In this document: piece by piece, positions 25,316 to 34,864 of the stretch
Numbering within the stretch: position 1 is the first letter of the stretch
How the letters are laid out: every line of letters starts with the position of its first letter
Assembly (NCBI RefSeq): GCF_021266465.1
Contig: NZ_CP089848.1
Location: forward strand, 3,968,001-4,032,000
Length of the DNA: 64,000 nt
Direction: 5' to 3'
From: Paralcaligenes sp. KSB-10
GTDB lineage: Bacteria; Pseudomonadota; Gammaproteobacteria; Burkholderiales; Burkholderiaceae_B
The notes under the pieces: model-generated
Told to the model about the DNA's origin: nothing
Seen by the model: only the letters and a program-made list of their open reading frames with translations
The model's database searches: none
Program-made: the position numbers and the translations under genes

Positions 25316-26296
25316 ATGTCTCAACGGTTTTCACGGCTTTTGGCCATTGCCATGCTGGTGGTATCGGCGGGCGCAATGCTTTCGACGTCCTTCGACGCCG
25401 AGGCCCGGCGCATGGGCGGTGGCGGCAGTTTCGGCCGGCAATCGTCCAATGTTACGCAGCAGCGCCAGGCTGTTACGCCGCCTGCGGCAACGGCCATGCC
25501 GCGTACGGCTGCTCCGGCAGCGGCCGCGGGCACGGCGGGTGCCGCAGCAGCCGGCACAGCGGCCAAAAGCGGCATGTCGCGCTGGCTGGGCCCCATCGCG
25601 GGTATTGCCGCCGGCCTGGGCATTGCGTCCCTGTTGTCGCATCTTGGCCTGTCGGGCGCTTTTCTAGAGATGCTCTCCAGCCTTGCCCTGATCGCCATCC
25701 TGGTGTTTGGCGTCCTGTACATTGTGCGCCGCGTGCGTGCCGCGTCGGGTAATTCCCTTATGCAAAGGGCGGCGGCCGGCGCTGCCGCGCCTCCCGATCG
25801 CAGCTACGCAAATCAGCAAGATTCGCACCGTCAGGCAGACATACCCGCGGCCGCGGCGCCGTCTGCGGCCGCTTTTGCGCCGGCACCGGCCGCGCCCGTC
25901 GATGAAAAATGGTTCATCCCGGGCGACTTCAACACGCCCGAGTTTCTTGCCCAGGCCAAGGCGCAGTTCGTGGCGATCCAAGCCGTATGGGATAGCGGCG
26001 ACGTCAAAAAGCTCACCGACTACCTGACCGACGACCTGATTGCCGAGCTTAAGCCGCAGGTGCTGGCCCGCGACGGCACCACGCAAACCGAGGTGGTGCT
26101 GCTCAACGCCGAACTGCTTGGCATCGAATCGGTATCGGGCGGGTATCTGGCAAGCGTCCGGTATTCGGGCATGTTGCGCGAATCCAAAGAGGCCGAGGCA
26201 TTCCGCTTCGAAGAGGTCTGGAATCTGTACAAAGCCGAAAACGCCGGCTGGTTGTTGGCCGGCATACAGCAGATTCCGCTGGAGTTTGCCAGCTAA
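25316..26296 (+). CDS. Tim44-like domain protein
   Basis: A 326-aa envelope protein. It has an N-terminal signal or anchor (LLAIAMLVVSAGAMLSTSFD), a glycine- and alanine-rich low-complexity stretch, and a hydrophobic segment (about 85-140, two helices). A C-terminal Tim44-like domain (about 195-326) contains KWFIPGDFNTPEFLAQAK and ends LAGIQQIPLEF. The family is common in proteobacteria but its role there is unsettled. AGGAG precedes the ATG. A GC hairpin (25277-25297, GGCCGGG/CCCGGCC) lies in the 5' leader. It sits before ubiJ-ubiB but is separated from them by two terminator hairpins. Confidence 0.88.
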   Translation: MSQRFSRLLAIAMLVVSAGAMLSTSFDAEARRMGGGGSFGRQSSNVTQQRQAVTPPAATAMPRTAAPAAAAGTAGAAAAGTAAKSGMSRWLGPIAGIAAGLGIASLLSHLGLSGAFLEMLSSLALIAILVFGVLYIVRRVRAASGNSLMQRAAAGAAAPPDRSYANQQDSHRQADIPAAAAPSAAAFAPAPAAPVDEKWFIPGDFNTPEFLAQAKAQFVAIQAVWDSGDVKKLTDYLTDDLIAELKPQVLARDGTTQTEVVLLNAELLGIESVSGGYLASVRYSGMLRESKEAEAFRFEEVWNLYKAENAGWLLAGIQQIPLEFAS

Positions 26297-26319
26297 ATAA
26301 GGGCCTTTGGCCAACACTG

Positions 26320-26344
26320 CGCGCTTGGCTCGCAAGCGCGTTTT
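26320..26344 (+). terminator. Rho-independent terminator after Tim44 gene (first)
   Basis: CGCGCTTG-gctcg-CAAGCGCG is a perfect 8-bp stem followed by TTTT, 24 bp after the Tim44 stop. A second terminator follows closely. Confidence 0.8.
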
Positions 26345-26357
26345 GCTTTCCTTCCAG

Positions 26358-26385
26358 TGCCTGAGCTGCGTGCTCAGGCATTTTT
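26358..26385 (+). terminator. Rho-independent terminator (second, tandem)
   Basis: TGCCTGAGC-TGCGT-GCTCAGGCA is a perfect 9-bp stem followed by TTTTT. Together with the hairpin 14 bp upstream it should stop read-through from the Tim44 gene into ubiJ. Confidence 0.85.
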
Positions 26386-26446
26386 CATGGCAAAACCGTT
26401 AAACTTGAGCTTTCGCCAGCCAAAAATAGCTTCGCGCATGTCGCGA

Positions 26447-27094
26447 ATGTTCCCGAGCATGCTTCCAATTCCGTCTTTCCTGACCCCGGCCGCCGTTTTC
26501 GCGCGTACGCTCAACAAGTTGTTGCAGCGCGAAGAATGGGCGCGGGAGCGTTTAAGTCGCCATGCCGGTAAAACCCTGCGGTTTGTACTGGGGCGAATCA
26601 GCCTGAGCCTGACTCTGCGGGCTGACGGCTATGTCGAGGCATCCGATCCTGCCATTGTGCCGGATGTAACGCTGACGATCCCGGCAGACAAGCTCAGCCA
26701 TCTTCCGGCCGTATTGCGCCCCGGCGATCCAACCGAAATAGCGGCCCTCATGCACGTAGAGGGCGACGCCGGACTGGCGCACGTGGTTTCCGACCTGGCG
26801 CGCGACCTGCGCTGGGATGTGGAGTCCGACCTGGCTCGCTTGTTCGGCGATGTGGCGGCCTTGCGCATGGTGAGCGGTTTCAAGTCGGTTTCCGCGAGCT
26901 TGCAAAGAGCCGGCGAGCGGCTGGCGGGCAACGTGGGCGAATATTTGTCTGAAGAGGGCGAGCTGCTGGTGGGGCGCCCCTCTTTTGAAGAGCGGCTCGC
27001 GCGGCTGCGGGCGTCGCAGGCTAGGCTTGACGTGCTCGAACACCGTGTCTCCAGGCTAGAGTCCGGGGTGTCCGGCACGGTGCGCAGGGCCTGA
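26447..27094 (+). CDS. ubiJ: Ubiquinone biosynthesis accessory factor UbiJ
   Basis: UbiJ is a lipid-binding SCP2-domain protein that scaffolds the Ubi complex for aerobic ubiquinone synthesis. The SCP2 domain covers about residues 30-130 ([31 protein letters not shown]). A C-terminal amphipathic or coiled-coil part ends in [16 protein letters not shown], as in E. coli UbiJ. The start is uncertain: ATGs at 26438, 26447 and 26459 all fit the family N-terminus and none has a clear ribosome site. An ATG at 26387 abuts the terminator and is unlikely. ubiB follows after 2 nt, the usual partner. Confidence 0.87.
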   Translation: MFPSMLPIPSFLTPAAVFARTLNKLLQREEWARERLSRHAGKTLRFVLGRISLSLTLRADGYVEASDPAIVPDVTLTIPADKLSHLPAVLRPGDPTEIAALMHVEGDAGLAHVVSDLARDLRWDVESDLARLFGDVAALRMVSGFKSVSASLQRAGERLAGNVGEYLSEEGELLVGRPSFEERLARLRASQARLDVLEHRVSRLESGVSGTVRRA

Positions 27095-27096
27095 CG

Positions 27097-28653
27097 ATGC
27101 TGACTTTTCTACGTTTGGTTCGCATTATTTTTGTGGCGCTGCGCTATCGTCTCGACGAGCTGGTACTGTCGGGGATCAAGCATCCGATCGCCAACGGTTT
27201 GTTGCGTGTCGTGCGTTTTGGGCGCCCGCCTAAAATGCCGCGTGGGGTACGCCTGCGCTTGGCTCTGGAGTCTTTGGGGCCTATTTTTGTGAAGTTCGGC
27301 CAGGTTCTTTCCACGCGTCGCGACTTGATCCCGCTGGATATCGCCACCGAGCTGGCGAGCTTGCAGGACCGGGTGCCGCCATTTCCTTCCGATCAGGCCG
27401 CGGCTTGCGTCGAGGCGGCGCTGGGTGCCTCTCCGCATGAATTGTTCAAGCAGTTCGATACCGATCCGGTGGCATCCGCATCCATAGCGCAAGTGCATCT
27501 GGCTGTGCTGCACGATGGCCGTGAAGTCGCTGTGAAAGTCTTGCGGCCGGGCATGCTGGATATCATAGAAAAAGACCTGACCCTGCTGAAAGCCATTGCC
27601 GGCCTGGTCGAGCGCCTGGCTCCGGATGGCCGGCGCTTGAAGCCGCGCGAAGTGGTGGCCGAATTCGACAAGTACCTGCACGATGAACTCGATCTGATTC
27701 GCGAGGCGTCCAATTGCAGCCAACTGCGGCGCAATTTCGCTCCGGGCACCGGACGTGAAAATTTGCTCATGGTCCCCGAGGTTGTTTGGGAATACAGCGC
27801 GACCACCGTGTTCACCATGGAACGCATGCATGGCATACCGGTGAGCCAGATGGACAGGCTCAAAGAGGCGGGCATCGATATCAAGCAGTTGGCGCGCGTC
27901 GGGGTCGAGATCTTCTTCATGCAGGTCTTCACAGACGGTTTTTTCCACGCCGACATGCATCCTGGCAACATCTATGTGTCGGACGCTCCGGCGACATTGG
28001 GGCGCTACATCGCGCTCGATTTCGGCATAGTCGGCTCTTTGTCGGAGTTCGATAAAAACTACCTGGCCCAGAATTTCCTGGCTTTCTTTCAACGCGATTA
28101 TCGACGTGTGGCCCAATTGCACATCGAGTCGGGGTGGGTCCCGCCGCAGACGCGCGAAGAAGAGCTCGAAGGCGCTGTGCGGGCAGTCTGCGAACCCTAT
28201 TTCGATCGGCCGCTGGCCGAAATCTCGCTTGGGCAGGTATTATTACGTTTGTTTCAGACTTCGCGCCGCTTTAATGTTGAAATTCAGCCGCAATTGGTAT
28301 TGTTACAAAAAACCCTGCTGAATGTCGAAGGCATGGGGCGGGATCTCGATCCCAACCTTGATTTATGGAAAACGGCCAAGCCGTACCTCGAAAAATGGAT
28401 GCATGAACGTGTCGGCCTGACCGGCCTGCGCAAGCGTCTGGACAAAGAGGCTGGCCAATGGGCTCAAATGCTGCCTCAATTGCCGCGTCTGATCCATGCG
28501 AACCTTATGCGTCCCCATATGGCGCCGCAGTTGCACAGCGAGGTCGAACGCCTGCGCCGCGCCCAGGAACAAACCAATCGTTTGCTGGCGGCGGTGGCGG
28601 GTGTGTTGGCACTTGCGCTGGGCGTGGCCATCTGGGCGCTGACACGCCATTGA
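27097..28653 (+). CDS. ubiB: Ubiquinone biosynthesis protein UbiB (atypical kinase-like)
   Basis: A 518-aa ABC1/ADCK/UbiB protein needed for ubiquinone synthesis. Family motifs are all present: [14 protein letters not shown] with the KxGQ motif (66-69), the Ala-rich nucleotide loop ASASIAQVH (about 126-134), the VAVKVLRPG lysine (about 147), [10 protein letters not shown] and LDFGIVGSL. The C-terminus has a hydrophobic segment ([20 protein letters not shown]) for inner-membrane anchoring. It lies 2 nt behind ubiJ. ubiE, often in the same cluster, is not in this window. Confidence 0.96.
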   Translation: MLTFLRLVRIIFVALRYRLDELVLSGIKHPIANGLLRVVRFGRPPKMPRGVRLRLALESLGPIFVKFGQVLSTRRDLIPLDIATELASLQDRVPPFPSDQAAACVEAALGASPHELFKQFDTDPVASASIAQVHLAVLHDGREVAVKVLRPGMLDIIEKDLTLLKAIAGLVERLAPDGRRLKPREVVAEFDKYLHDELDLIREASNCSQLRRNFAPGTGRENLLMVPEVVWEYSATTVFTMERMHGIPVSQMDRLKEAGIDIKQLARVGVEIFFMQVFTDGFFHADMHPGNIYVSDAPATLGRYIALDFGIVGSLSEFDKNYLAQNFLAFFQRDYRRVAQLHIESGWVPPQTREEELEGAVRAVCEPYFDRPLAEISLGQVLLRLFQTSRRFNVEIQPQLVLLQKTLLNVEGMGRDLDPNLDLWKTAKPYLEKWMHERVGLTGLRKRLDKEAGQWAQMLPQLPRLIHANLMRPHMAPQLHSEVERLRRAQEQTNRLLAAVAGVLALALGVAIWALTRH

Positions 28654-28737
28654 ACGGGATATGCAGGCTTCGATTTTTATAGCCAGATAATGCAAGCGCT
28701 GACATATCTTTGATAAATAGTAGTTTTAATATAGATG

Positions 28738-28758
28738 TTCTGGCGGCAATCGCCAGAA
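28738..28758 (+). terminator. Hairpin after ubiB, possible terminator
   Basis: TTCTGGCG-gcaat-CGCCAGAA is a perfect 8-bp stem, 84 bp past the ubiB stop. No T-run follows it, so termination is only possible. Confidence 0.35.
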
Positions 28759-28841
28759 ACGACAAAAGCGGGTAGCGTTTGGCGGGCCTCGGGGAATTGA
28801 TAGTCGCCAGATTGTCTCGATAAAATTTAAGAGAGATTTTT

Positions 28842-29696
28842 ATGCTTTATCCAGAATTGTTCAAATCCATGGAAGCGGTGCGCTGGAATATGGCTACCGA
28901 TATCCCCTGGGACGATTTCGACGGAAGCAAACTGTCTGACGAACAGGCTTATACCATCAAGATGAATGCCATCACGGAATGGGCGGCCTTGCCGGCTACC
29001 GAAATGTTTTTGCGCGATAACCGCAATGACAGCGATTTCTGCGCGTTCATGTCGATCTGGTTTTTCGAAGAGCAAAAGCATTCTTTGGCCATGATCGAAT
29101 ATCTGCGCCGATTCCGCCCCGAGCTCGTTCCCACCGAAGAAGAATTGCATAACGTCCGCTTCGAGTTCGACCCCGCTCCCGCGCTTGAAACCCTGATGCT
29201 GCATTTTTGCGGCGAGGTTCGCCTGAATCACTGGTATCGCCGTGCCTCCGACTGGCATTCCGAGCCGGTCATCAAGGCCATTTACCGCATTATTTCCCAG
29301 GACGAAGCGCGTCATGCGGGGGCCTATTTGCGCTATATGAAGCGAGCCCTGATCAACCAGGGCAAAGAGCTTGGGCATCAGGCACGCATCGCATTTTCCA
29401 AGATCGGCGTCCTGATGGCATCGGCGCACCGTACACCCCAGGCTTTGCACCCCACCAACCTGCATGTCAACAAAGACATGTTCCCCGCCGACACGGTTCA
29501 GTCCAAGCTGCCCACGCCAGGCTGGCTGGAGAATTGGCTCGATAACCAGATCTGCTTCGATAACGACTGGGAAAACAAGGTCAGCTCGCGCATTCTGCAC
29601 AATATGTCCTTGTTGATGGACAGTACCTTCAACACGGTGCAGGACCTTAATCGTTACCGCAAGGGGCTGTTGCGCGAACAGCCGGCAGGCGCCTGA
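28842..29696 (+). CDS. Ferritin-like diiron protein, acyl-ACP desaturase-like
   Basis: A 284-aa, mainly helical protein with carboxylate-bridged diiron motifs: WFFEEQKHS (about residues 67-75) and SQDEARHAG (about 151-159). Further Glu residues lie in ITEWAALPATEM and FCGEVRLNHW. The EExxH/DExxH pair is that of soluble acyl-ACP desaturases and related ferritin-like oxidases. It has no signal peptide and no membrane helix. GAGAGA-type bases precede the ATG. It is flanked by ubiB and the heptose adenylyltransferase but not overlapping either. A fatty-acyl or quinone-ring oxidation role is possible; function is not established. Confidence 0.78.
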   Translation: MLYPELFKSMEAVRWNMATDIPWDDFDGSKLSDEQAYTIKMNAITEWAALPATEMFLRDNRNDSDFCAFMSIWFFEEQKHSLAMIEYLRRFRPELVPTEEELHNVRFEFDPAPALETLMLHFCGEVRLNHWYRRASDWHSEPVIKAIYRIISQDEARHAGAYLRYMKRALINQGKELGHQARIAFSKIGVLMASAHRTPQALHPTNLHVNKDMFPADTVQSKLPTPGWLENWLDNQICFDNDWENKVSSRILHNMSLLMDSTFNTVQDLNRYRKGLLREQPAGA

Positions 29697-29737
29697 TTCG
29701 CGTTCGCGCGACAGTTCATCCAATAGAGTTGCAGAGC

Positions 29738-30220
29738 ATGCCGGCACGTTTCGATTCAAAAGTTCTGGGGCGCGCAGCATGCGTGGCCGCTGTCGGGGCC
29801 GGGAAACTGCCGCGGCCGCTCGTTTTCACCAACGGCGTATTCGATATTCTGCATCGAGGCCATGCGGCGTATCTGGACGCGGCCGCCCAATTGGGCGCCA
29901 CCCTGATCGTGGCTGTGAATACCGACGCTTCGGTCAAGCGCCTGGGCAAGGGTTCAGAGCGGCCGCTCAACCGCATGGAAGACCGGGCGGCCCTGCTGGC
30001 GGCCCTGGCTTGCGTAACGGTCGTTACCGATTTCGACGAGGATACGCCGCAGGCCCTGATCGAGCAGTTGCAGCCCGACATTATCGTGAAGGGCGGCGAT
30101 TACGATATGGAAACCCTGCCTGAAACCGCCAGTGTCAAAAGCTGGGGCGGCAAAGCGGTGGCCATTCCTTTCGAGTTTGAACGGTCTACCACAGCACTGG
30201 TGGATCGAATTCGAAAGTAG
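29738..30220 (+). CDS. rfaE2: D-glycero-beta-D-manno-heptose 1-phosphate adenylyltransferase
   Basis: This enzyme transfers AMP to heptose 1-phosphate, giving ADP-heptose for the LPS inner core. The 160-aa protein is the stand-alone adenylyltransferase domain (HldE C-terminal half). It has the nucleotidyltransferase signature TNGVFDILHRGHAAYLD (HxGH), AVNTDASVKRLGKG, VVTDFDEDTP, IVKGGDYDMETLPE and the closing RSTTALVDRI. The ATG at 29738 is preferred to an upstream TTG. The partner kinase domain (RfaE1) is not in the window. Confidence 0.94.
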   Translation: MPARFDSKVLGRAACVAAVGAGKLPRPLVFTNGVFDILHRGHAAYLDAAAQLGATLIVAVNTDASVKRLGKGSERPLNRMEDRAALLAALACVTVVTDFDEDTPQALIEQLQPDIIVKGGDYDMETLPETASVKSWGGKAVAIPFEFERSTTALVDRIRK

Positions 30221-30232
30221 TGCCTGGTTCGG

Positions 30233-30913
30233 CTAGAACTTGAACTGAGATACCGATACACCGCGCAGAGGCTTGATGACGGTATCGAAAATGCCCACGG
30301 TATCGAAGCTGGCGGCGCTGGTGCGCGTGATGCGGCAGGCTGTCATGATGGGCGACTGGCCAACCACAACCACCATGCGTCCGCCGATGCACAATTGGTA
30401 CTTGAGCGCGTCGGGCACGGTGGGAACCGAACCGGTGACCAGGATCGCGTCGTATTCGGTAGTGCCCCATCCGGCATGCCCGTCGCCCGTTTCGACCTTG
30501 ACATTGGTAACGTGGTTACGCTGCAGGTTTTGCTGCGCGAAGGCGGCCAGGCGGCTATTGATTTCGATACTGGTTACCTGTTGGGCGAGATATCCCAGCA
30601 GGGCTGCCTGATAGCCCGAGCCGGTGCCGATTTCGAGCACGCAATCGCTGGGCTTGAGCTGCAGTTCCTGGGCCAGGCGTGCTTCGACCTTGGGGCAGAG
30701 CATGGTTTCCCGTGTGTTGACCGAATTGATTTCCAGCGGCAGTTCGACGTCTGAAAAAGCCAGGCCCTGCATGGCCGGAGGAACGAAGCGTTCGCGCCGG
30801 ATTGCAAACAACCCTTCCAGGACGCGGGAATCCAATACCTCCCATGGCCGGATTTGTTGCTCGATCATATTGAAGCGAGCGAGTTCAATTTCGGAGGGGG
30901 CTGTAACGTTCAT
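30233..30913 (-). CDS. Protein-L-isoaspartate O-methyltransferase-family protein
   Basis: A 226-aa SAM-dependent methyltransferase of the PCMT family. N-terminal MIEQQIRPWEVLD and FVPPAMQGLAFSD are followed by the SAM motif VLEIGTGSGYQAALLGYL (about residue 90), SIEINSRLAAFAQ and GDGHAGWG. The middle and C-terminal parts (DAILVTGSVPTVPDAL) resemble PCMT-like proteins more than classic Pcm, so repair of isoaspartate is possible but unproven. It is convergent with rfaE2 (12-bp gap). Confidence 0.87.
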   Translation of the reverse strand: MNVTAPSEIELARFNMIEQQIRPWEVLDSRVLEGLFAIRRERFVPPAMQGLAFSDVELPLEINSVNTRETMLCPKVEARLAQELQLKPSDCVLEIGTGSGYQAALLGYLAQQVTSIEINSRLAAFAQQNLQRNHVTNVKVETGDGHAGWGTTEYDAILVTGSVPTVPDALKYQLCIGGRMVVVVGQSPIMTACRITRTSAASFDTVGIFDTVIKPLRGVSVSQFKF

Positions 30914-31080
30914 AGGCTAGGCATGCAAGGCTGATCAAAGGTACGGTATTGTACTAATTCGCTGCCGTCATTGCCCGATGCCGGGAAAATTGAATAAAGC
31001 GCGGGGCATTGGGGCGAATCGACGGGCGGCGGGCCCGGCCCCCGGCGTCTGGGACGAGGGCTGTGCTGCGCATTATAGGG

Positions 31081-31890
31081 CTACCACCATTCATGGAAGT
31101 GATGAACGGGTCCGTGCCCCTTGCCGACGGCCAGGGCCGAGGACTTGGCGATGGCCGCGACGAGATACGCTTTGGCGCGCCGCGCCGCCTCGGGCACATC
31201 GTTTGCCTGGGGCAGGAGCGCGGCAAGAGCGGCCGACAGGGTGCAGCCGGTTCCATGGGTATTGGGTGTGTCGATGCGCTGTCCCGGCAATTCGATCAGG
31301 CGATCGCCATCGTACAGGATATCGATGGTGTCATCGCCCGGCAAATGGCCGCCTTTCAGGAATACCCAGCGCTCGCCGCGGTCGTTGAGCAGCCGCCGCA
31401 GCTTTTCCGCGACCCTGCGCATTTCCTTCAGGCTTTCCACCGCACTGGAGCCAAGCAATACCCCCGCTTCCGGGAGATTGGGTGTGAGTATCGTGGCCAG
31501 CGGCAGCAGATTGTCGCGCAGTTCGTGGATCGCTTGGCGCTCCAGCAGGTGATCGCCGCTTTTGGCTACCATGACAGGGTCGATGACCAGATGTCCCGGC
31601 TGCCAATGGGCAAGCCGTTCGGCGACGGCCCGTATCACGGCTTGTTGGCCCAGCATGCCGATTTTCACGGCATCCACGCGTACATCGGCGAATAGTGTGT
31701 CGATTTGCTCGGCGACGAAAGCGGGCGGGATCGGCAAAATGCCGGCAACCGTCCGGGTATTTTGTGCGGTCAGCGCGGCCACGACCGCCATGCCATAGGC
31801 CCCCAGGGCACTCATGGTTTTGATGTCGGCCAGTATGCCGGCGCCTCCGGAGGGGTCTACGCCGGCGATGGTGAGCGTATTGGGGATCAT
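31081..31890 (-). CDS. thiD: Hydroxymethylpyrimidine/phosphomethylpyrimidine kinase
   Basis: ThiD phosphorylates HMP and then HMP-P to make the pyrimidine half of thiamine. The 269-aa ribokinase-fold protein has the N-terminal TIAGVDPSGGAGILADIKTM, DPVMVAKSGDHLL, and the anion hole HGTGCTLSAALAALLPQ near the C-terminus. These are the standard ThiD motifs. It is a single gene here; no other thi gene and no TPP riboswitch were found around it. Confidence 0.95.
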   Translation of the reverse strand: MIPNTLTIAGVDPSGGAGILADIKTMSALGAYGMAVVAALTAQNTRTVAGILPIPPAFVAEQIDTLFADVRVDAVKIGMLGQQAVIRAVAERLAHWQPGHLVIDPVMVAKSGDHLLERQAIHELRDNLLPLATILTPNLPEAGVLLGSSAVESLKEMRRVAEKLRRLLNDRGERWVFLKGGHLPGDDTIDILYDGDRLIELPGQRIDTPNTHGTGCTLSAALAALLPQANDVPEAARRAKAYLVAAIAKSSALAVGKGHGPVHHFHEWW

Positions 31891-32040
31891 GTGGTTTGCT
31901 TATCTGGATTAGGAATCGGGCATTCCGTGGCCGGGCGAGCCGCGCTGCCGCGTCAAGGCTGAGAGAATAAACGATTTACCGCCGTGGCGTACGGCAGCGG
32001 CAAGATGGCTTTGAATCGGGAAGGCGCGGGACAGGGAGCC

Positions 32041-32943
32041 TCAGCGAGCCCAATCCAGCTCCCGGCACAGCTTTTCGCCGGCGGCGATAAGGCGTGGCCC
32101 GGGCCTGAACAGTTCATCGGGGTCGATCGCGTAAACATGATGCTTGAGTGCGGCCGGCAATCGCAAGCGCGACCAATACGCAAGCCGCTGTGCCTGGCTT
32201 GTGGGCTGGGACGCCGCGGTGATGATGACATCCGGCTGCTTGACCAGCACATTTTCGACGCTGATCTGGGGTGCTGCCAGCGCGGTATGCGCATAGACAT
32301 TCACCCCGCCGCACAGCCGCAGGGTGTCGTTGATCAGGGGATCGTGCCCTATCGTGTAGAGCGGTGCCGTTCCAACCTCGATGAATGCCGAAACGACGCG
32401 GCGCCCCGAATACTTTGCCGCCAACGCGGCAAGCCGCCGGCTCAATGCGGCCGCCTGAGGCCTGGCACTGGCCTGGGTGCCGAACAGTTCACCGAGCTTC
32501 ACGATGTCCGCGGGAATATCCTGCAATTGCCGGGGAGCCATGTAAATCAGCGGGATATGCAGCGCCGCGAGCGTAGGGGCGAGAGTCTGGGCCGCTCCCG
32601 ATGGCTGCCACGCCAATACGATATCGGGCTTGAGGGCCAGGACCTGTTCGATGTTGACGCTCAAACCGTTGCCTATCCTTGGTATGAGTTTGGCGCTGGC
32701 GGGGTAATCGCTGCTGGTCACGGTGGCGACGATTCTGTTGCCGGCGCCCGCCGCGTACATCAGCTCAGTCAGGTGCGGCGCAAGCGTAATAGCCCGCATC
32801 GCCGGTCGGGGGGATATTGCGCCGATGCTCTGCGGTGCTTGCGGGGTGCCGGTGGCAGCCCGGGCTGCGAACGCCATGCTGCAAAGCGCCAGCACGCAAG
32901 GCCGCAGCCAGCTACATGCGCCAGGCAAGATTGACGAACACAT
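32041..32943 (-). CDS. btuF: BtuF-like periplasmic cobalamin-binding protein
   Basis: A 300-aa periplasmic binding protein of the BtuF/FhuD class that would hand corrinoids to an inner-membrane ABC importer. It has a signal peptide (about residues 1-29, ending AARA), then RAITLAPHLTELMYAAGAG and NIEQVLALKPDIVLAWQPSG. The second lobe has TAPLYTIGHDPLINDTLRLC and VLVKQPDVIITA. The start at 32943 overlaps the btuB stop by 32 nt; an earlier ATG at 32973 is possible. It is co-transcribed with btuB under the cobalamin riboswitch. btuC and btuD are not next to it. Confidence 0.87.
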   Translation of the reverse strand: MCSSILPGACSWLRPCVLALCSMAFAARAATGTPQAPQSIGAISPRPAMRAITLAPHLTELMYAAGAGNRIVATVTSSDYPASAKLIPRIGNGLSVNIEQVLALKPDIVLAWQPSGAAQTLAPTLAALHIPLIYMAPRQLQDIPADIVKLGELFGTQASARPQAAALSRRLAALAAKYSGRRVVSAFIEVGTAPLYTIGHDPLINDTLRLCGGVNVYAHTALAAPQISVENVLVKQPDVIITAASQPTSQAQRLAYWSRLRLPAALKHHVYAIDPDELFRPGPRLIAAGEKLCRELDWAR

Positions 32944-34756
32944 TGGAGCCCGGCGTGTTGTAAGCATAGGCATTGGCGTAGTCTTTGTTCAGCACATTGT
33001 TCCAGCGGAGCTGCACGGTGAAGTGTCGATTGAATTCATAGTTCGCCGTCAGGTTCCAAAGGCTGTAGCCGCCCAGAGGGGTGGTGTTGGCCGCGTTATC
33101 GTAGCGTTTTCCGACAAACATGTATTCGGTGCCGAGCGTCCACTGCCCGATGCGCTGATCGGCGCTGGCCCGGTAGATCTGCCGCGCACGCCAGGGCAAC
33201 TGATTGCTGTCGGCGTCGTTTTTCGGGTTCTGGAAGTCGGCGCTGGCCCGGACCGTGGTATTGCCAAAGCGCCGCTGGCCCGAGAGCGTTACGCCGCGGA
33301 TGGTGGCCGAATCAATATTTTCAGCGGTGCAGAATGCCGAGTCGGCCGGGCATACATAACCGTTGATCAGGTCGCGGACCTTGTTTTGATAGGCCACCAC
33401 GCTTAGGCGAGTGGTGTCGGTTTCATAGCGAAGGCTCGCTTCGATATTCCTGGACTTCTCGGGTTTGAGGTTCGGGTTGCCCTGATAGCCGAAGGCCATG
33501 GGGGTATACAGGTCGGCAAAGGTGGGCGCCTTGAAGCCCGTGTTGCCCGCCACACCCACTCGCCACTGGTCGCTGAGGTCAAAATCGTATGCCAGTCCGC
33601 CGGTGGTTTCGTTGCCGTAGCCCGATATATTGTCGTTGCGGACGCTGGCCTGAACATGGTTGCGTCCAAAATCGCCGCGATAAACCAGCCCGGCGGCGTT
33701 GGTATTGCGTGCATCGGCCGAATAGGCGGTAGAGGCTATGGCTCTTTCTTCGAGGCGTTCGAGTATGAGCGACAGGCGCTGGTTTTTGCTTAGTTGAAAG
33801 TTGTTTTGCCACGAATACGAGCGCTGCAGGCTGCCATAGATAGACTGATAGGCCCGGTCGTCTCCTTGATCCCGGCTGAAGCCGAAACGCAAGACGCTTT
33901 GCCAGTAATCGGTGACGTCATCGGTGCTGGTCAGGGAGTAGATTTGCTGGCGGGTAATGGCATAGGCGGGACTGATGCCGCCCGCATCGTAATCGCCGCG
34001 GATATAGCCGTTATAGGCGGTAATGCCGATATGATGTCCTGGCCGCCAGCGATATCCCAGCGATCCCGCCAGGGTGTGCTGCGAATAGCCGTCCGCATCT
34101 TTGTTGTACGAGAAATTCGAGGCAGTGGTTGCATTGAAGCCGCTGCTTTCCGCCATGCTCGATGACAGGCTGTAGTCCCAGCCATCGCTGGCCCCGGAAA
34201 AGCCCAGGCTGGATTTGAACGTATCGTAGGTGCCGTAGCCGATATTGCCGTATACGCTGAGCGGGCGGTCTTCGCCCGATTTTTTCGTGATGATGTTGAT
34301 TACGCCGCCAATGGCGTCCGATCCGTAGAGGCTGCTTGCGGCGCCCCGGACGATCTCGATGTGATCTATCGTCGCGGGATCGATGGTGTTCCAGTTGACG
34401 CTACCCGTCGTCGAGCCGTTGATGCGCAGGCCGTCGACCAAGACCAGGGTCTGATTGCTGTTGGTCCCGCGTAAAAATACTCCGGTATTGGTTTGCGGGC
34501 CGCCGTTATTGTAGAACTCGATACCAGGCTGTCGCGCCAGGACTTCAGCCACACTGCTCTGGCCGGCTTGTTGCAGTTCATTGTGATCGATCACTGTGAC
34601 GTCGCCCAGTACGTTTCTTTCCAGCTGCGCAGAGCGGCTGGCCGTTACGACGATATTGCCGAGCTGGGGTACTGGGGGAGTGGACTGAGCCGAGGCGGCA
34701 AAGGGCGAAAAGCAGGAAAGAATGGCGAGTGTCCGCCGGGAGAGTTTGAGTTCCAT
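32912..34756 (-). CDS. btuB: TonB-dependent vitamin B12 receptor
   Basis: A 614-aa outer-membrane receptor for cobalamin. It has a signal peptide (MELKLSRRTLAILSCFSPFA, cut after ASAQS) and a TonB-box-like NIVVTASRS. The plug domain follows (VAEVLARQPGIEFY, VFLRGTNSNQTLVLVDGLRI, IVRGAASSLYGSDAIGGVIN), then a long beta-barrel that ends with an aromatic-type C-terminus (SNVFVNLAWRM). The ATG at 34756 is chosen for the signal peptide. About 110 nt of leader separate it from the cobalamin riboswitch, enough for an expression platform. The next gene is btuF. Confidence 0.94.
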   Translation of the reverse strand: MELKLSRRTLAILSCFSPFAASAQSTPPVPQLGNIVVTASRSAQLERNVLGDVTVIDHNELQQAGQSSVAEVLARQPGIEFYNNGGPQTNTGVFLRGTNSNQTLVLVDGLRINGSTTGSVNWNTIDPATIDHIEIVRGAASSLYGSDAIGGVINIITKKSGEDRPLSVYGNIGYGTYDTFKSSLGFSGASDGWDYSLSSSMAESSGFNATTASNFSYNKDADGYSQHTLAGSLGYRWRPGHHIGITAYNGYIRGDYDAGGISPAYAITRQQIYSLTSTDDVTDYWQSVLRFGFSRDQGDDRAYQSIYGSLQRSYSWQNNFQLSKNQRLSLILERLEERAIASTAYSADARNTNAAGLVYRGDFGRNHVQASVRNDNISGYGNETTGGLAYDFDLSDQWRVGVAGNTGFKAPTFADLYTPMAFGYQGNPNLKPEKSRNIEASLRYETDTTRLSVVAYQNKVRDLINGYVCPADSAFCTAENIDSATIRGVTLSGQRRFGNTTVRASADFQNPKNDADSNQLPWRARQIYRASADQRIGQWTLGTEYMFVGKRYDNAANTTPLGGYSLWNLTANYEFNRHFTVQLRWNNVLNKDYANAYAYNTPGSNVFVNLAWRM

Positions 34757-34864
34757 TATGTGGCCTGAACATAACGCGCGTCCCCGCACGTTATTGATGG
34801 GTGAACAAATCATTCCACTTGCCGCGTTTTTGCGCAGCGGGCGAATGAGCTAAATGCCGTGATC

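Noticed and set aside
31940-31980. GGCTGAGAGA near thiD, like the core of a TPP riboswitch.
   Set aside because: It is on the plus strand while thiD is on the minus strand, and the second conserved half of the riboswitch is absent.
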